DNA of 32,731 nt from Terriglobia bacterium (GCA_020073285.1 JAIQFM010000034.1:1-32731); one strand, 5' to 3'. Positions 15,954 to 25,489 are shown, counted from the first letter of the stretch. Made by a program: numbers and translations. Notes: generated from the letters alone by a model not told the origin.

Positions 15954-16676
15954 TTGGCGGTCACCTTGCCGTTCTCCTCGACTGCCGCCAACGGGTATTT
16001 CGTCTCCGCGCTTGAGGTGCACAATCGTCATGGGCGAGGCGTAATCGCGGCGGTGGGCGATTCCATCGTAGCCGGCGGAGGCAGCGACGCGGAAAACCTC
16101 AAGTGGAGCGATCGCCTGGCCGCCCGTATTAATACTCCGCCGAACCACCTGGAGATGGGTGTGCTCGGGCTGGGCATCAACGGAAACCGTGTGCTTTCTG
16201 GCGCCACCTCAAACCCGGCGGCCCTGGCGCGCTTCGACCGTGATGTGCTGGGGATGGCCGGACTGACCTACATCATCATGGCCGATGGCGTCAACGACTT
16301 GGGCTCAACCGCAACCGCCCCCAGCAGTCCGCCCAACCCCGAAGATGTCGAGTATGGACTGCGTCAGCTCGTGGAACGCGCGCATGCACGGGGAGTGAAG
16401 GTGATCGGCACCACCATGGGCCCAGCCTGGGGGTTCCGCGGCTATGAGAACATCGATTTCAAGCGCCTGGCGTATAACGCGTGGATGCGTACGGAAGGCG
16501 TGAAGATTGTCGATGGGCTGATCGATTTTGACAAGCTCCTCAACGATCCCAACAATCCCTCTCACATGCTGCCGCAGTACCTCACGGACGGAATCCACCC
16601 CAACGATGCGGGACACCAGGCCATGGCCGATTTCATCCACCTTCGGTTATTAAACATCGAAGAAGACGAACACTAG
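15954..16676 (+). CDS. SGNH/GDSL-type hydrolase, probably missing its N-terminal half
   Basis: The 240 residues contain all SGNH blocks: AAVGDSIV with nucleophile Ser37, GLGINGN with the block-II Gly, DGVND with the block-III Asn114, and DGIHPNDAGH with Asp212 and His215. It is an esterase or carbohydrate esterase of unknown substrate. Larger relatives (about 400 residues) have a beta-sandwich region before the GDS block. Here only about 30 residues precede it, from a TTG start without a ribosome-binding site, and the upstream frame is open for about 100 bases without recognisable sequence. The gene may be a 5'-truncated remnant or a short form. No signal peptide is visible on the remaining part. 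It lies between heptad repeat and hairpin. Confidence 0.72.
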   Translation: MAVTLPFSSTAANGYFVSALEVHNRHGRGVIAAVGDSIVAGGGSDAENLKWSDRLAARINTPPNHLEMGVLGLGINGNRVLSGATSNPAALARFDRDVLGMAGLTYIIMADGVNDLGSTATAPSSPPNPEDVEYGLRQLVERAHARGVKVIGTTMGPAWGFRGYENIDFKRLAYNAWMRTEGVKIVDGLIDFDKLLNDPNNPSHMLPQYLTDGIHPNDAGHQAMADFIHLRLLNIEEDEH

Positions 16677-16761
16677 ATTGCGCCCCGAAGCAGCTTGCTT
16701 CTGCACAGGTCAGTCGGTGTGGCCAGAACCCACTGTCTTAACTTTGTTTCTGCCAATGGAA

Positions 16762-16785
16762 AGCCCGGCCGAGGGCGGCCGGGCT
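16762..16785. terminator. GC hairpin between convergent genes
   Basis: AGCCCGGCCG-aggg-CGGCCGGGCT is a perfect 10-bp stem with the AGGG loop also seen at 13021-13040. It lies between the ends of the SGNH gene and ahcY. There is no long T-run; it may be a terminator for either gene or a dispersed hairpin repeat. Confidence 0.5.
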
Positions 16786-16800
16786 ACAAACCGGGATTTG

Positions 16801-16834
16801 CTAACAACTGACAACTAGCAACTGACAACTGCTC

Positions 16835-16835
<1 letters not shown>
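16801..16835. repeat. Heptad repeat next to the ahcY stop
   Basis: Five 7-base units of the pattern CTGACAA/CTAGCAA/CTAACAA with a last degenerate CTGCTCT. The tract runs up to the ahcY stop codon, which begins at 16835. Confidence 0.7.
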
Positions 16836-18118
<1,283 letters not shown>

Positions 18119-18130
18119 CTAAAGAGCTTC

Positions 18131-18193
18131 GAGTTTCAGGTTTCAGTTTCGAGCACGGAAAACCGGCTGCAACTCGAAACTGAAACTGAAACT
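18131..18193. repeat. Inverted repeat of 6-base units between metK and ahcY
   Basis: Bases 18131-18153 are built from TTTCAG units and 18173-18193 from CTGAAA units. The arms pair over about 21 bases with a single bulged G, around a 19-base loop. It takes up most of the metK-ahcY gap and would form a long stem in their shared transcript. There is no T-run. Confidence 0.7.
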
Positions 18194-18197
18194 TGTT

Positions 18198-19385
18198 CTA
18201 TTTCTTGGCGGCGTGCACCACGGTTTGCGACGCGCCGGCAGCCTGCTCGCGCAGTGCCTTCGCTTTATCGGTCGCTTCCCAGGTGAAGTCCTTGTCGTCG
18301 CGTCCGAAGTGGCCGTAGGCGGCCGTCTTGCGGTAGATCGGACGGCGCAGCTTCAGCAAGTCGATGATGCCGCGCGGCGTCAGTTGGAAATTCGCGCGAA
18401 TCAATTGCTCCAGCTTCTCCGGCGCAATCCTTCCCGTGCCGAAGGTTTCCACCAGCACGCTGACCGGTTCCGCGACGCCGATGGCGTAGGCGAGCTGGAC
18501 TTCGCAACGATCTGCCAGTCCGGCAGCCACGATGTTCTTGGCGATATAGCGCGCCATGTAGGCAGCGGAGCGGTCCACCTTGGTCGGATCCTTGCCGCTG
18601 AAGGCGCCGCCGCCGTGACGTCCCATGCCACCGTAGGTGTCGACGATGATCTTGCGCCCGGTCAGGCCGGTGTCGCCCATCGGGCCGCCGATGACGAAGC
18701 GCCCCGTGGGATTGATGTGGTAGATGGTGTCGGCGTCCAGCATCTCGGCCGGAATCACGGCCTGGATAACGTACTTGAGGATGTCGGCTCTCAGTTCCTC
18801 GTTGGTGACCGTTTCGGCGTGCTGCGTCGAGACCACGACCGCGTCCACCCGCATCGGCTTCATCTGCTCGTTGTACTCGACCGTGACCTGCGATTTGCCG
18901 TCCGGGCGCAGATACGGCAGCGTGCCGCTCTTGCGGAGCTCGGAAAGTTTGTGGGTGAGCTTATGCGCGAGCGAGATGGGGGTGGGCATCAGTTCGGGGG
19001 TCTCGTTGGTGGCGTAGCCGAACATCATGCCCTGGTCGCCGGCGCCGCCGGTGTCCACACCCATGGCGATATCGCTGGACTGTTTGTTGATGCTGGAAAT
19101 CACGGCGCAAGTGTTGGCATCGAAGCCGTAGAGGGCGTTGTCGTAGCCGATGGAGGTGACAACGCCGCGCACCAGCGTCTGGAAATCCACGTACGCCTTG
19201 GTCGTGATCTCGCCGGCGATCACCACCAGGCCGGTGCAGGTGAGCGTCTCGCAGGCCACCCGGCTGTAAGGATCCTGTTCATAACAGGCGTCCAGAATGG
19301 CATCCGAAATCTGATCGGCGATCTTGTCGGGATGCCCCTCGGTGACCGACTCCGAAGTAAACAAAAAACGATTCTTGGCTGACAA
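18198..19385 (-). CDS. metK: S-adenosylmethionine synthetase
   Basis: MetK makes SAM from methionine and ATP in the cytosol. The 395 residues contain the standard signatures: [20 protein letters not shown] near the N-terminus (ATP, Mg), the [12 protein letters not shown] loop, and [19 protein letters not shown], which carries the phosphate-binding Gly/Lys/Asp residues. The family length is 380-400, so it is complete. The start is TTG at 19385, supported by AGGAGG five bases upstream. No SAM riboswitch was recognised in the 264 bases upstream. ahcY follows 85 bases downstream. Confidence 0.97.
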   Translation of the reverse strand: MSAKNRFLFTSESVTEGHPDKIADQISDAILDACYEQDPYSRVACETLTCTGLVVIAGEITTKAYVDFQTLVRGVVTSIGYDNALYGFDANTCAVISSINKQSSDIAMGVDTGGAGDQGMMFGYATNETPELMPTPISLAHKLTHKLSELRKSGTLPYLRPDGKSQVTVEYNEQMKPMRVDAVVVSTQHAETVTNEELRADILKYVIQAVIPAEMLDADTIYHINPTGRFVIGGPMGDTGLTGRKIIVDTYGGMGRHGGGAFSGKDPTKVDRSAAYMARYIAKNIVAAGLADRCEVQLAYAIGVAEPVSVLVETFGTGRIAPEKLEQLIRANFQLTPRGIIDLLKLRRPIYRKTAAYGHFGRDDKDFTWEATDKAKALREQAAGASQTVVHAAKK

Positions 19386-19591
19386 ATCAACCTCCTGCTG
19401 GCATTAGTCGCTACGGGCGGGAATGAACCGCGGGAAACACATTTTCGGATACCTTCCAAAGTAGCAGAGCATACCGCTCGCCGCAACGCCTATGTGATTT
19501 CTCCGGCAACCAAAATTAACGCACGAAGCGGCGGGAATTTCCCTCTCTCCTGCATCGAATGGCGGAATTTCCACCCTGAACCGCGACCTGC

Positions 19592-19625
19592 GGCGCGCGC
19601 GCCCTGAGAGCCCGGCGCGCGCCGG
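19592..19625. other. GC-rich palindromes between rodZ-like gene and metK
   Basis: Two palindromic blocks, GGCGCGCGCGCC (19592-19603) and CCGGCGCGCGCCGG (19612-19625), sit 25 bases after the end of the RodZ-like gene. They can pair with each other or fold singly. The rest of the 264-base gap before metK shows only the metK ribosome-binding site. No T-run, so termination is uncertain. Confidence 0.45.
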
Positions 19626-19649
19626 TGTTGCGCGTGCTGGGGTGGACCT

Positions 19650-20516
19650 CTACTGGCGCAGACCGGCGGCGGTGAATTCCACCGTCTTGACTTCCCTGCC
19701 CGAGCCCAGCGTCGGAACCAATTTGCCGTTGTGGAAGAGTTCGACGCCGGCGGCGTTACCGGTCTTCAAGACCAGGCTGCGCTGCGCGTGCACCGTCTTC
19801 TCGGCGCCCAACGGCAGCATGCCCGACATCATCGGCTTGCCGTCGGCGACAATCGACACCCAGGTGTCTTCCTTCGCCTTCACCCGCACCGCGAACCCGT
19901 CCGCCTGTTGCGCCGGAGGGACGGCGCCACGCGAGACGGGGTTCGCCCCCAAACTTGGTGGATGAGCGGCCGGCTGCGGCGTCGTTGCCGCGGGCGCGTT
20001 GGCGGGCGCCGTTTGAGGCTGGACGGCCAGCGGCGCCGCCTTGGCAGGCGGCGATGGCTGCTGGCTGGCGGCGCGCACGTGGCGCAAATTCGGCAATCCG
20101 TGCAGCCTGTAATACCGCCAGCCGCTGTACAGCAACACCGCGATCAGCACCAATACCGCGATCGGACCCAGCGGCAGGCGCATGGGCTCGGAGTCATCGT
20201 CCTCGCTGATGAAGATATTTCGGTCCGGCCCGCCGCCGCTGGCGTTGGGTTCCTGCCTGGTGACCTTGCCGGCGGCCTGCGCTTCGGCGAGAGCGGCCAG
20301 GTAGTCGGCCACGGCCTGCTCTTCGTCGAGGCCGAGATAGCGCGAGTAGGCGCGCACGAATCCCTTGTTGAAGATTCCCCCGGGCAGCTTGTCGAAGTCC
20401 TGTTCTTCCAGGGCACGCAAGGAACGGGTCCCGATCTTGGTCGCCTCGGCTATTTCTTCCAGCGTGATGCCGCGCATCTCGCGTTCGCGCTGTAGTCGCT
20501 CACCAAACGATCCCAC
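19650..20516 (-). CDS. RodZ-like membrane protein with N-terminal helix-turn-helix
   Basis: From the GTG at 20516 (AAGGA seven bases upstream) the product is 288 residues. An Xre-type helix-turn-helix spans about 5-65 (GERLQREREMRGITLEEIAEATKIGTRSLRALE, then LPGGIFNKGFVRAYSRYLGL), as in RodZ. One membrane segment follows at about 115-134 (GPIAVLVLIAVLLYSGW). A Pro/Ala linker leads to a C-terminal beta-rich DUF4115-like domain (FAVRVKAKEDTWVSIVADG). RodZ links MreB filaments to the cell-wall machinery. GTG and TTG codons further upstream (to 20543) are alternatives. Its neighbours are not cell-shape genes, so the call rests on architecture. Confidence 0.85.
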   Translation of the reverse strand: MGSFGERLQREREMRGITLEEIAEATKIGTRSLRALEEQDFDKLPGGIFNKGFVRAYSRYLGLDEEQAVADYLAALAEAQAAGKVTRQEPNASGGGPDRNIFISEDDDSEPMRLPLGPIAVLVLIAVLLYSGWRYYRLHGLPNLRHVRAASQQPSPPAKAAPLAVQPQTAPANAPAATTPQPAAHPPSLGANPVSRGAVPPAQQADGFAVRVKAKEDTWVSIVADGKPMMSGMLPLGAEKTVHAQRSLVLKTGNAAGVELFHNGKLVPTLGSGREVKTVEFTAAGLRQ

Positions 20517-20594
20517 GCACACATCCTTCAAGGTAGGGTACACCGATCGCCCAAATGGGTAAGAGTAAGCGCGCGGCCATCATAGGTTTGGCGC

Positions 20595-20624
20595 TTGGCA
20601 GTGTCAAAGAAAAAACCGTAAACT
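20595..20624 (+). promoter_or_regulatory. Candidate sigma-70 promoter of the diguanylate cyclase gene
   Basis: TTGGCA (20595-20600, 5 of 6 matches to the -35 box) and TAAACT (20619-20624, 4 of 6 matches to the -10 box) are separated by 18 bases. A perfect TATAAT at 20716-20721, inside the annotated 5' coding end, is an alternative and would favour the later ATG at 20758. Confidence 0.4.
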
Positions 20625-20697
20625 CACCTGCGACAGACAGTTCCGGGCTCGCTGGCCCGAGCAGGGGGAAAACGGGGGTATCGCATCTGGCGATTGT

Positions 20698-21810
20698 ATG
20701 GCGGAGAATAAACCTTATAATGCGACCAGTCCGCCGACCGGCGCTGGAACCCACGATATGAGCGAGGCCACGGCCACCGACCGCAAACGGCATCTGCAGG
20801 AGCTTTCCATCTTCCATGAAGTGGCCAAAGCCCTCACCTCTTCGCTCAATCTGGATTCCATCCTGCAAACCATCATGGAGAAGGTGGCGGAGTACTTCTG
20901 CCCCGATACTTGGTCGCTGCTGATGGTGGACGAGACCGTCGATGAACTCTACTTCGCCATCGCCGTGGGCGACGCCGCCGACGCGCTGCGCTCGGTGCGC
21001 CTCAAGATGGGGGAAGGCATCGCGGGATGGGTGGCCAAGAACGGCGAGCCGCTCATCGTCCCCGACGTTTACACCGACCCGCGCTTTGCCAAGCGTATTG
21101 ACGAGATGACCAAGTGGCAGACGCGCTCCATCATCTGCATTCCGCTCCAGTCCAAGCACCGCGTGCTGGCCGTGATCCAGCTTATCAACGTGCCCATGTC
21201 CAGCTTCAGCGACAGCGAGATGTTCTTCCTGCGCGCCATCTGCGACTACGCCGCCATCGCCATCGATAACGCGCGCGCCGTGGAGCGCATCCAGGAACTC
21301 ACCATCACCGACGATTGCACCGGGCTGTACAACGCGCGCCACCTCTACAAGACGCTGGAATCGGAGGTCTACCGTTCGGCGCGCTTTGGCTACGAGTTCA
21401 CCGTGCTGTTCATCGACCTGGACCACTTCAAGCAGGTCAACGACACCCACGGCCACCTGGTCGGAAGCAAGCTGCTGGCTGAGATTGGCTATACCATCAA
21501 GAGCCACCTGCGCCTGATTGATTTCGCCTTCCGCTACGGCGGTGACGAGTTCGTCGTGCTGCTGCCGCAGACCGGAAAAGATTCGGGACTGATCGTCGCC
21601 CGCCGCCTGCTCGATTCCTTCCGCAAGGGCACCTTCCTCAAAACCGAGGCCTTGAACCTCAACATCCGAGCCTCCATCGGCGTCGCCGCCTATCCCGAAG
21701 ATGCCAAGAGCGCGCACGAAATCATCCGCCAGGCCGACGAGATGATGTACGAGGTCAAGAACTCCACCCGCGACAACATCGCCGTCGCCCAGCACGGGAT
21801 GATGAGGTGA
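20698..21810 (+). CDS. Diguanylate cyclase with N-terminal GAF sensor domain
   Basis: A 370-residue soluble protein. A GAF domain spans about 40-195 (LDSILQTIMEKVAEYF, EGIAGWVAKNGEPLIVPDV, SIICIPLQSK). The GGDEF domain follows at about 200-360: DDCTGLYNARHLYKTLE, LFIDLDHFKQVND with metal-binding Asp, and RYGGDEF with an intact active site at 281-285. RLID at 272-275, exactly five residues before GGDEF, is the inhibitory (I) site for product feedback. It makes c-di-GMP from GTP in response to an unknown GAF ligand. The start is ATG 20698 or ATG 20758. It is divergent from the RodZ-like gene. The PilZ protein at 9211 is a possible receiver of the signal. Confidence 0.95.
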   Translation: MAENKPYNATSPPTGAGTHDMSEATATDRKRHLQELSIFHEVAKALTSSLNLDSILQTIMEKVAEYFCPDTWSLLMVDETVDELYFAIAVGDAADALRSVRLKMGEGIAGWVAKNGEPLIVPDVYTDPRFAKRIDEMTKWQTRSIICIPLQSKHRVLAVIQLINVPMSSFSDSEMFFLRAICDYAAIAIDNARAVERIQELTITDDCTGLYNARHLYKTLESEVYRSARFGYEFTVLFIDLDHFKQVNDTHGHLVGSKLLAEIGYTIKSHLRLIDFAFRYGGDEFVVLLPQTGKDSGLIVARRLLDSFRKGTFLKTEALNLNIRASIGVAAYPEDAKSAHEIIRQADEMMYEVKNSTRDNIAVAQHGMMR

Positions 21811-22197
21811 TTGCGGATTTCCGATTCAGCGGACGTTGAGGGCTGTCGTGTAAACCGGCGACTCGGCCGCTGCGGTGTGGGATTCCGATAGAGAAACCGG
21901 ACTTACATCCTCGGCCATGCCGCCCCGAGAAGGCGGCTTTTCGCTTCGCGCCAAGCAACCCCGATGCCGCTTGGCGCCGCTGGCGGCGCGCCATTTCGGG
22001 ACTCAAGAGCAAAACGAAACCGTGGCCCATTTTATTTGACCCGCCCTGGACGCATCTCGTCCCGCAACAGGTGACAATCAGATCGGAACTCGCCCCTGCC
22101 GCAGCCTCCCCGCGAATGCCGGGTTTGACTGCGAAAGCACGGCGCGCGAACGGCAGGGATTCTCGCAGGAGTGAACGCGCATCAAGGCGCTGAGCGT
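21811..22197. other. Gap between the diguanylate cyclase and the double-HTH regulator
   Basis: It contains a terminator (21919-21941), a second perfect 9-bp hairpin (GCGCCAAGC at 21948-21956 pairing with GCTTGGCGC at 21969-21977), and then about 200 bases that probably hold the promoter of the next gene. No ORF, tRNA or recognised riboswitch is seen in it. Confidence 0.5.
21919..21941 (+). terminator. Rho-independent terminator of the diguanylate cyclase gene
   Basis: GCCGCC-ccgagaa-GGCGGC forms a 6-bp stem followed directly by TTTT, about 110 bases after the stop codon. Confidence 0.65.
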
Positions 22198-23037
22198 ATG
22201 TCAAGCTACACCGTTTCGTGGAGAGTGCAGGCCCGTGTGACCGCCCCGAACTACCGTGAGGCGGCCATCACCGCATTAAAGGACCATGTAAATAGCCCGC
22301 ATGACATCCCGAACATCTGCGTGCAAGACGAAAACGGCGAACGGCACGACATCGTTCTCTCCGGCTTTCCTTATTTTCTGATTACTGAACGCGAGACCGA
22401 AGTCCTTCGCTTGCTGGTAATGGGGTACGGCAACGCTGCCATCGCCGCCGAAATCCACCTCACCGAGCGCACCGTGAAGAACCGCCTCGGCAGGTTGATG
22501 CAAAAGGTCGGTGTCCACAACCGCGTGCAACTCGCTGTCGCCGCGGCCCAGGCCGATGCCAGCCAGCAGTCGCTACGCGACATGTCCCGTTACCGCGCCG
22601 CGCTCGATGCCCTGGGGCCCAAACGCAAACGCATTGCCGCGCTGGTGCGCCAAGGCCTGACCAACCGCGCCATCGCGCAAGCGCTCGGAAACACCGAGGG
22701 CACCATCAAGGGATACCTGAACAGTATCTACGATGCCCTCGGCGTTTCCTCTCGTTTGGAACTGGCCAACTGGATGGTGTCGCTGGGGCCCGATGCAGAT
22801 GAGGCATCGGATGCCTCAAACTCCTGCCAAAATACTTATGAGACTGCCTCCGGCCCTCGGGAGGGCGGGAGGACACGGGGAAATTTCAAAGCACTGATCC
22901 GACGAGCTTTTCCCCGCTCACCTGGCGCACCGCAGCCCTCACCCACTGATTGGCGCCGTGACGTCCGGACAATCCTATCTTCAGATAATTGTCGGTCAGC
23001 GCCTCGGTCGATTCCTCGTCACCCGCGCGCAGCGTAA
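22198..23037 (+). CDS. Transcription regulator with two tandem LuxR-type HTH domains
   Basis: From ATG 22198 the product is 279 residues (an upstream GTG at 22171 would add nine). After a short N-terminal region of about 60 residues it has two separate LuxR/GerE-like DNA-binding domains. The first reads LITERETEVLRLLVMGYGNAAIAAEIHLTERTV. The second reads RIAALVRQGLTNRAIAQ, then GTIKGYLNSIYDALGV. A receiver or ligand domain is absent. Residues after the second domain are low-complexity, rich in Arg, Pro and Ser, and the last 50 or so are antisense to the end of mtaB, so the natural C-terminus may have been extended by loss of an earlier stop. No target is known. The ribosome-binding site is weak. 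Confidence 0.8.
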   Translation: MSSYTVSWRVQARVTAPNYREAAITALKDHVNSPHDIPNICVQDENGERHDIVLSGFPYFLITERETEVLRLLVMGYGNAAIAAEIHLTERTVKNRLGRLMQKVGVHNRVQLAVAAAQADASQQSLRDMSRYRAALDALGPKRKRIAALVRQGLTNRAIAQALGNTEGTIKGYLNSIYDALGVSSRLELANWMVSLGPDADEASDASNSCQNTYETASGPREGGRTRGNFKALIRRAFPRSPGAPQPSPTDWRRDVRTILSSDNCRSAPRSIPRHPRAA

Positions 23038-24220
23038 TCGCCGGCAACTCGCGCCCGACAAATGACTCCATGAACCCGCGCTTCTTCTCCGCCGCCAGTT
23101 CGCGCAGGATGCGGTTGCGGTCGCGCGCCACCTGCACCGGCACCTGGTTGGGCATGGCCGCCGAGCGCGTCCCCGGACGCGACGAATACGTGAACACGTG
23201 CAGGTAGGTCAGCGGCAGCGCTTCGATCATGCGCCGCGTTTCTTGAAAGTCTGCCTCGCTCTCGCCGGGAAAACCCACCATCACGTCGGCGCCGATCGCC
23301 GCCCCCGGCATGGCGTCGCGGATGCGCCGGATTTTTTCCGCGTAATGCCAAGGCCGGTACTTGCGGTGCATGGCGCGCAAGACGCGGTCGCTGCCCGACT
23401 GCATGGGCACATGCGCATGCTGGGCGATGCGCTGGCAGCCTGCGGCCAGCTCGATCAGATCCTCGGTCCAGTCCATCGGCTCGACCGAGCTGATGCGCAG
23501 CTTCTCCAACTCCGTGCGCTCCAGGATGGCGCGCACCAGGTTGACGAAGCGGTCCGGCTTCTCGCAATCGCGTCCCCAGCGCCCCAGGTTGATGCCGGAG
23601 ATCACCACCTCGCGAAATCCTGCGTCTACCAATGCGCCAACTTGCGCCAGCACTTCGCCTCTCGGCAGGGATCGGCTGGCCCCGCGCACCGAGGGAATAA
23701 TGCAGAACGAGCAGCGGTTGTCGCAGCCGTCCTGCACTTTCAGGTTGGGGCGCGTCTTCTCCGCGCCGCCATCGAACACCGGCGCCGCCATCAGCTCGGT
23801 GTGCGCGAAGATGTCGCCCACGATCATCGGCGCGATGGTCGTGCTCTCCGCCCAGGAAATCTCCCGCGGAGGCACGAACCCCGCCGTGCCGCATACCACG
23901 TCGCCGACGTGCTGTTTGTGCGAGTTTCCGACCACCCAACTCACACCCGGCAGCGCCGCCAGTTCTTCGGGCGCGCGCTGCGCGTAGCAGCCGGTCAGCA
24001 GAATTTTGCACTCGGGATTCTTGCGATGGATCCTGCGGATGGCCGCGCGCACGTCCTGGTCCGCCGATGCCGTCACCGTGCAGGTGTTCAACACCACCAC
24101 ATCGGCGCTCTGCGGACCATCCGCGCGCCCCAGGCCCCGCTCGCGAAGCTGTCGTTCGATGGCGGCGCCGTCGGATTGCGTCGCGCGACAGCCGAAGTTT
24201 TCCACGTGATAGCTGGCCAC
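22886..24220 (-). CDS. mtaB: tRNA (N6-threonylcarbamoyladenosine-37-C2) methylthiotransferase
   Basis: MtaB is a radical-SAM enzyme that turns t6A37 of tRNA into ms2t6A using two iron-sulfur clusters. The N-terminal UPF0004 domain holds Cys11, Cys47 and Cys78 (VLNTCTVT, LTGCYA). The radical-SAM cluster motif is QDGCDNRCSFCIIP with Cys166, Cys170 and Cys173; the QDGCDN form distinguishes MtaB from MiaB and RimO. A C-terminal TRAM-like region closes the 444-residue protein. The GTG start at 24220 fits the family N-terminus (VASYHVENFGCRATQSD); the frame remains open upstream to 24616 but that part is antisense to the next gene. TATAAT lies seven bases before the GTG, suggesting a leaderless mRNA. 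Confidence 0.95.
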   Translation of the reverse strand: MASYHVENFGCRATQSDGAAIERQLRERGLGRADGPQSADVVVLNTCTVTASADQDVRAAIRRIHRKNPECKILLTGCYAQRAPEELAALPGVSWVVGNSHKQHVGDVVCGTAGFVPPREISWAESTTIAPMIVGDIFAHTELMAAPVFDGGAEKTRPNLKVQDGCDNRCSFCIIPSVRGASRSLPRGEVLAQVGALVDAGFREVVISGINLGRWGRDCEKPDRFVNLVRAILERTELEKLRISSVEPMDWTEDLIELAAGCQRIAQHAHVPMQSGSDRVLRAMHRKYRPWHYAEKIRRIRDAMPGAAIGADVMVGFPGESEADFQETRRMIEALPLTYLHVFTYSSRPGTRSAAMPNQVPVQVARDRNRILRELAAEKKRGFMESFVGRELPAITLRAGDEESTEALTDNYLKIGLSGRHGANQWVRAAVRQVSGEKLVGSVL

Positions 24221-24227
24221 GAGTGGT

Positions 24228-24233
24228 ATTATA
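24228..24233 (-). promoter_or_regulatory. TATAAT box immediately upstream of mtaB
   Basis: A perfect -10 hexamer on the minus strand ends seven bases before the GTG start, so transcription would begin at or within a base or two of the start codon. No good -35 box is seen at 16-18 bases, and there is no ribosome-binding site. Confidence 0.5.
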
Positions 24234-24325
24234 CCGGCAAGTTTTCGCGCGATTCCGCTGCGCAATTTACGCCAGCGTGCATTGCATCTCAGGCTTCGGC
24301 AAGTGCTCCGTGGGGGGTCAATGCC

Positions 24326-24775
24326 ATGAAACGCCGCATCCTGTTGGTGGATGACGAACTCGCCATTCTGCTCACCCTCAAGGCCATCCTGGAGATGAAC
24401 GGCTTCGAAGTGGAAACCGCGTCTTCGGGACGCGAGGCGATGCGGAAACTGGACGACGCCGTCTTTCACATGGTCATCACCGACATGAGCATGGAGACCG
24501 AGACCGCCGGCTATGACGTGATCCGCGCCGCCCAGCAGAAACCCTACAGTCCCGCCACCTCCATCCTCACGGCGTACCCTTCTCTGGGCAGCGACTGGAA
24601 GAACAAGGGCGCGCAATCGCTGTTGGTCAAGCCCATGAACACGCAGGACCTGCTGCGGCAGATCGAGGCGCTGCTAATCGCGCACGAGGACCAGAAGAGC
24701 GCCCTCGCCGCCGCCACTGGCAAAGCCGCGTTGTCCGCGCGCACGACGCGCAACCAAGTCAAGAAGGCCGGCTAG
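24326..24775 (+). CDS. Single-domain response regulator
   Basis: A 149-residue stand-alone receiver domain (CheY-like) with a short basic tail. All phosphorylation residues are present: acidic pair Asp9/Asp10 (ILLVDDE), phosphoacceptor Asp53 (MVITDMS), Thr82 (SILTAY) and Lys102 (LLVKPM). It has no output domain, so it probably passes phosphate on or acts by protein contact. The ATG at 24326 gives the family N-terminus MKRRILLVDDE; the frame upstream is open but is antisense to mtaB. The GGGGGG run eight or nine bases before it may serve as ribosome-binding site. It is divergent from mtaB; no histidine kinase is in the window. Confidence 0.93.
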   Translation: MKRRILLVDDELAILLTLKAILEMNGFEVETASSGREAMRKLDDAVFHMVITDMSMETETAGYDVIRAAQQKPYSPATSILTAYPSLGSDWKNKGAQSLLVKPMNTQDLLRQIEALLIAHEDQKSALAAATGKAALSARTTRNQVKKAG

Positions 24776-24924
24776 ACACGCCGCCGCGGCGTATCGTCAG
24801 AACCTGATTTTTCAGCGGGAGAAGTCGCAAATCTGCACGCGGGCGCGGGCGGGCGAACCTCCGCCTGCGCGGACTCCCCGGGCGGGTGTCCTGCAATGGC
24901 GGTCCCCGTCAGAAACGAGTCGGG

Positions 24925-25233
24925 TCAGGCGCTGGCGGCCGAACTACGTTTCGACTGAAAACATTCCCGGCAAAATACCGGGCGTCCCTGCGTCGGTTTA
25001 AACGGCACCGTGGTTTCTTTTCCGCACTGCGAACAGACGGTCCGGGTCTCCACCTTGGGATAGCTGCCGGGCGTGGCCGTACCCAGCATGCTGGCGCGCT
25101 TCGCCTTGCACGGCTTGCAACGCTTGGGCTCGTTCTTGAACTGCTTGTCGTGGAAGAACAACTGCTCCCCCGCCGTAAACACGAACTCGGCGCCGCAGTC
25201 GATGCACTTCAGATTCTTGTCCTGGAATTCCAT
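24925..25233 (-). CDS. Zinc-ribbon protein with CxxC-x17-CxxC domain
   Basis: A 102-residue protein with two zinc ribbons. The first (zf-trcl-like) uses Cys10/Cys13 and Cys39/Cys42 (LKCIDCGAEFVFTAGEQ, then RCKPCKAKR). The second has Cys67/Cys70 and Cys88/Cys91 with exactly 17 residues between the pairs (VCSQCGKETTVPF, then VFCRECF), the defining spacing of the CxxC-x17-CxxC domain. It is cytosolic, perhaps nucleic-acid binding; the precise role is unknown for the family. The ATG is preceded by AGGGAGC. It lies downstream of rpsU on the same strand, but the terminator at 25439-25479 separates them. Confidence 0.9.
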   Translation of the reverse strand: MEFQDKNLKCIDCGAEFVFTAGEQLFFHDKQFKNEPKRCKPCKAKRASMLGTATPGSYPKVETRTVCSQCGKETTVPFKPTQGRPVFCRECFQSKRSSAASA

Positions 25234-25438
25234 GGAAACTTGCTCCCTTCAGGGTCCCCATCCCGCACCGCCTCCCAGCGCGCGATGGGCTGAGCCCCTG
25301 GTCCCACCCGCGAGCGTCCTCAGCTACGCACCGCGGGATCCTGCTTGGTACATGGCCCGGCGCCGTCAGGTTCGGCGGCGCTTGCAACTAATGATTCCAA
25401 CACTGAATATGAATGCTACCGCCTCGGTGCGGCGGAAT

Positions 25439-25479
25439 ATAAAAAGAACGGGCCGTGAGGGGGAGACACAACGGCCCGT
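25439..25479 (-). terminator. Rho-independent terminator of rpsU
   Basis: ACGGGCCGT (25448-25456) and ACGGCCCGT (25471-25479) form a perfect 9-bp stem with a 14-base loop. On the minus strand it is followed by TCTTTTTAT. It lies 11 bases after the rpsU stop. Confidence 0.85.
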
Positions 25480-25489
25480 GTTGGTTCGA

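Noticed and set aside
19386-19649. SAM riboswitch upstream of metK
   Set aside because: Neither the SAM-I core nor a SAM-II or SAH pattern could be recognised on the minus strand; only GC palindromes and the ribosome-binding site were seen.
21811-22197. c-di-GMP riboswitch after the diguanylate cyclase
   Set aside because: Two hairpins are present, but no GEMM-type conserved core was found.
23198-24325. N-terminal extension of the single-domain response regulator
   Set aside because: The frame is open, but this part is antisense to mtaB and has no domain; the receiver starts properly at ATG 24326.
24221-24616. N-terminal extension of MtaB to 24616
   Set aside because: This part is antisense to the response regulator, and MtaB proteins begin near the GTG at 24220.
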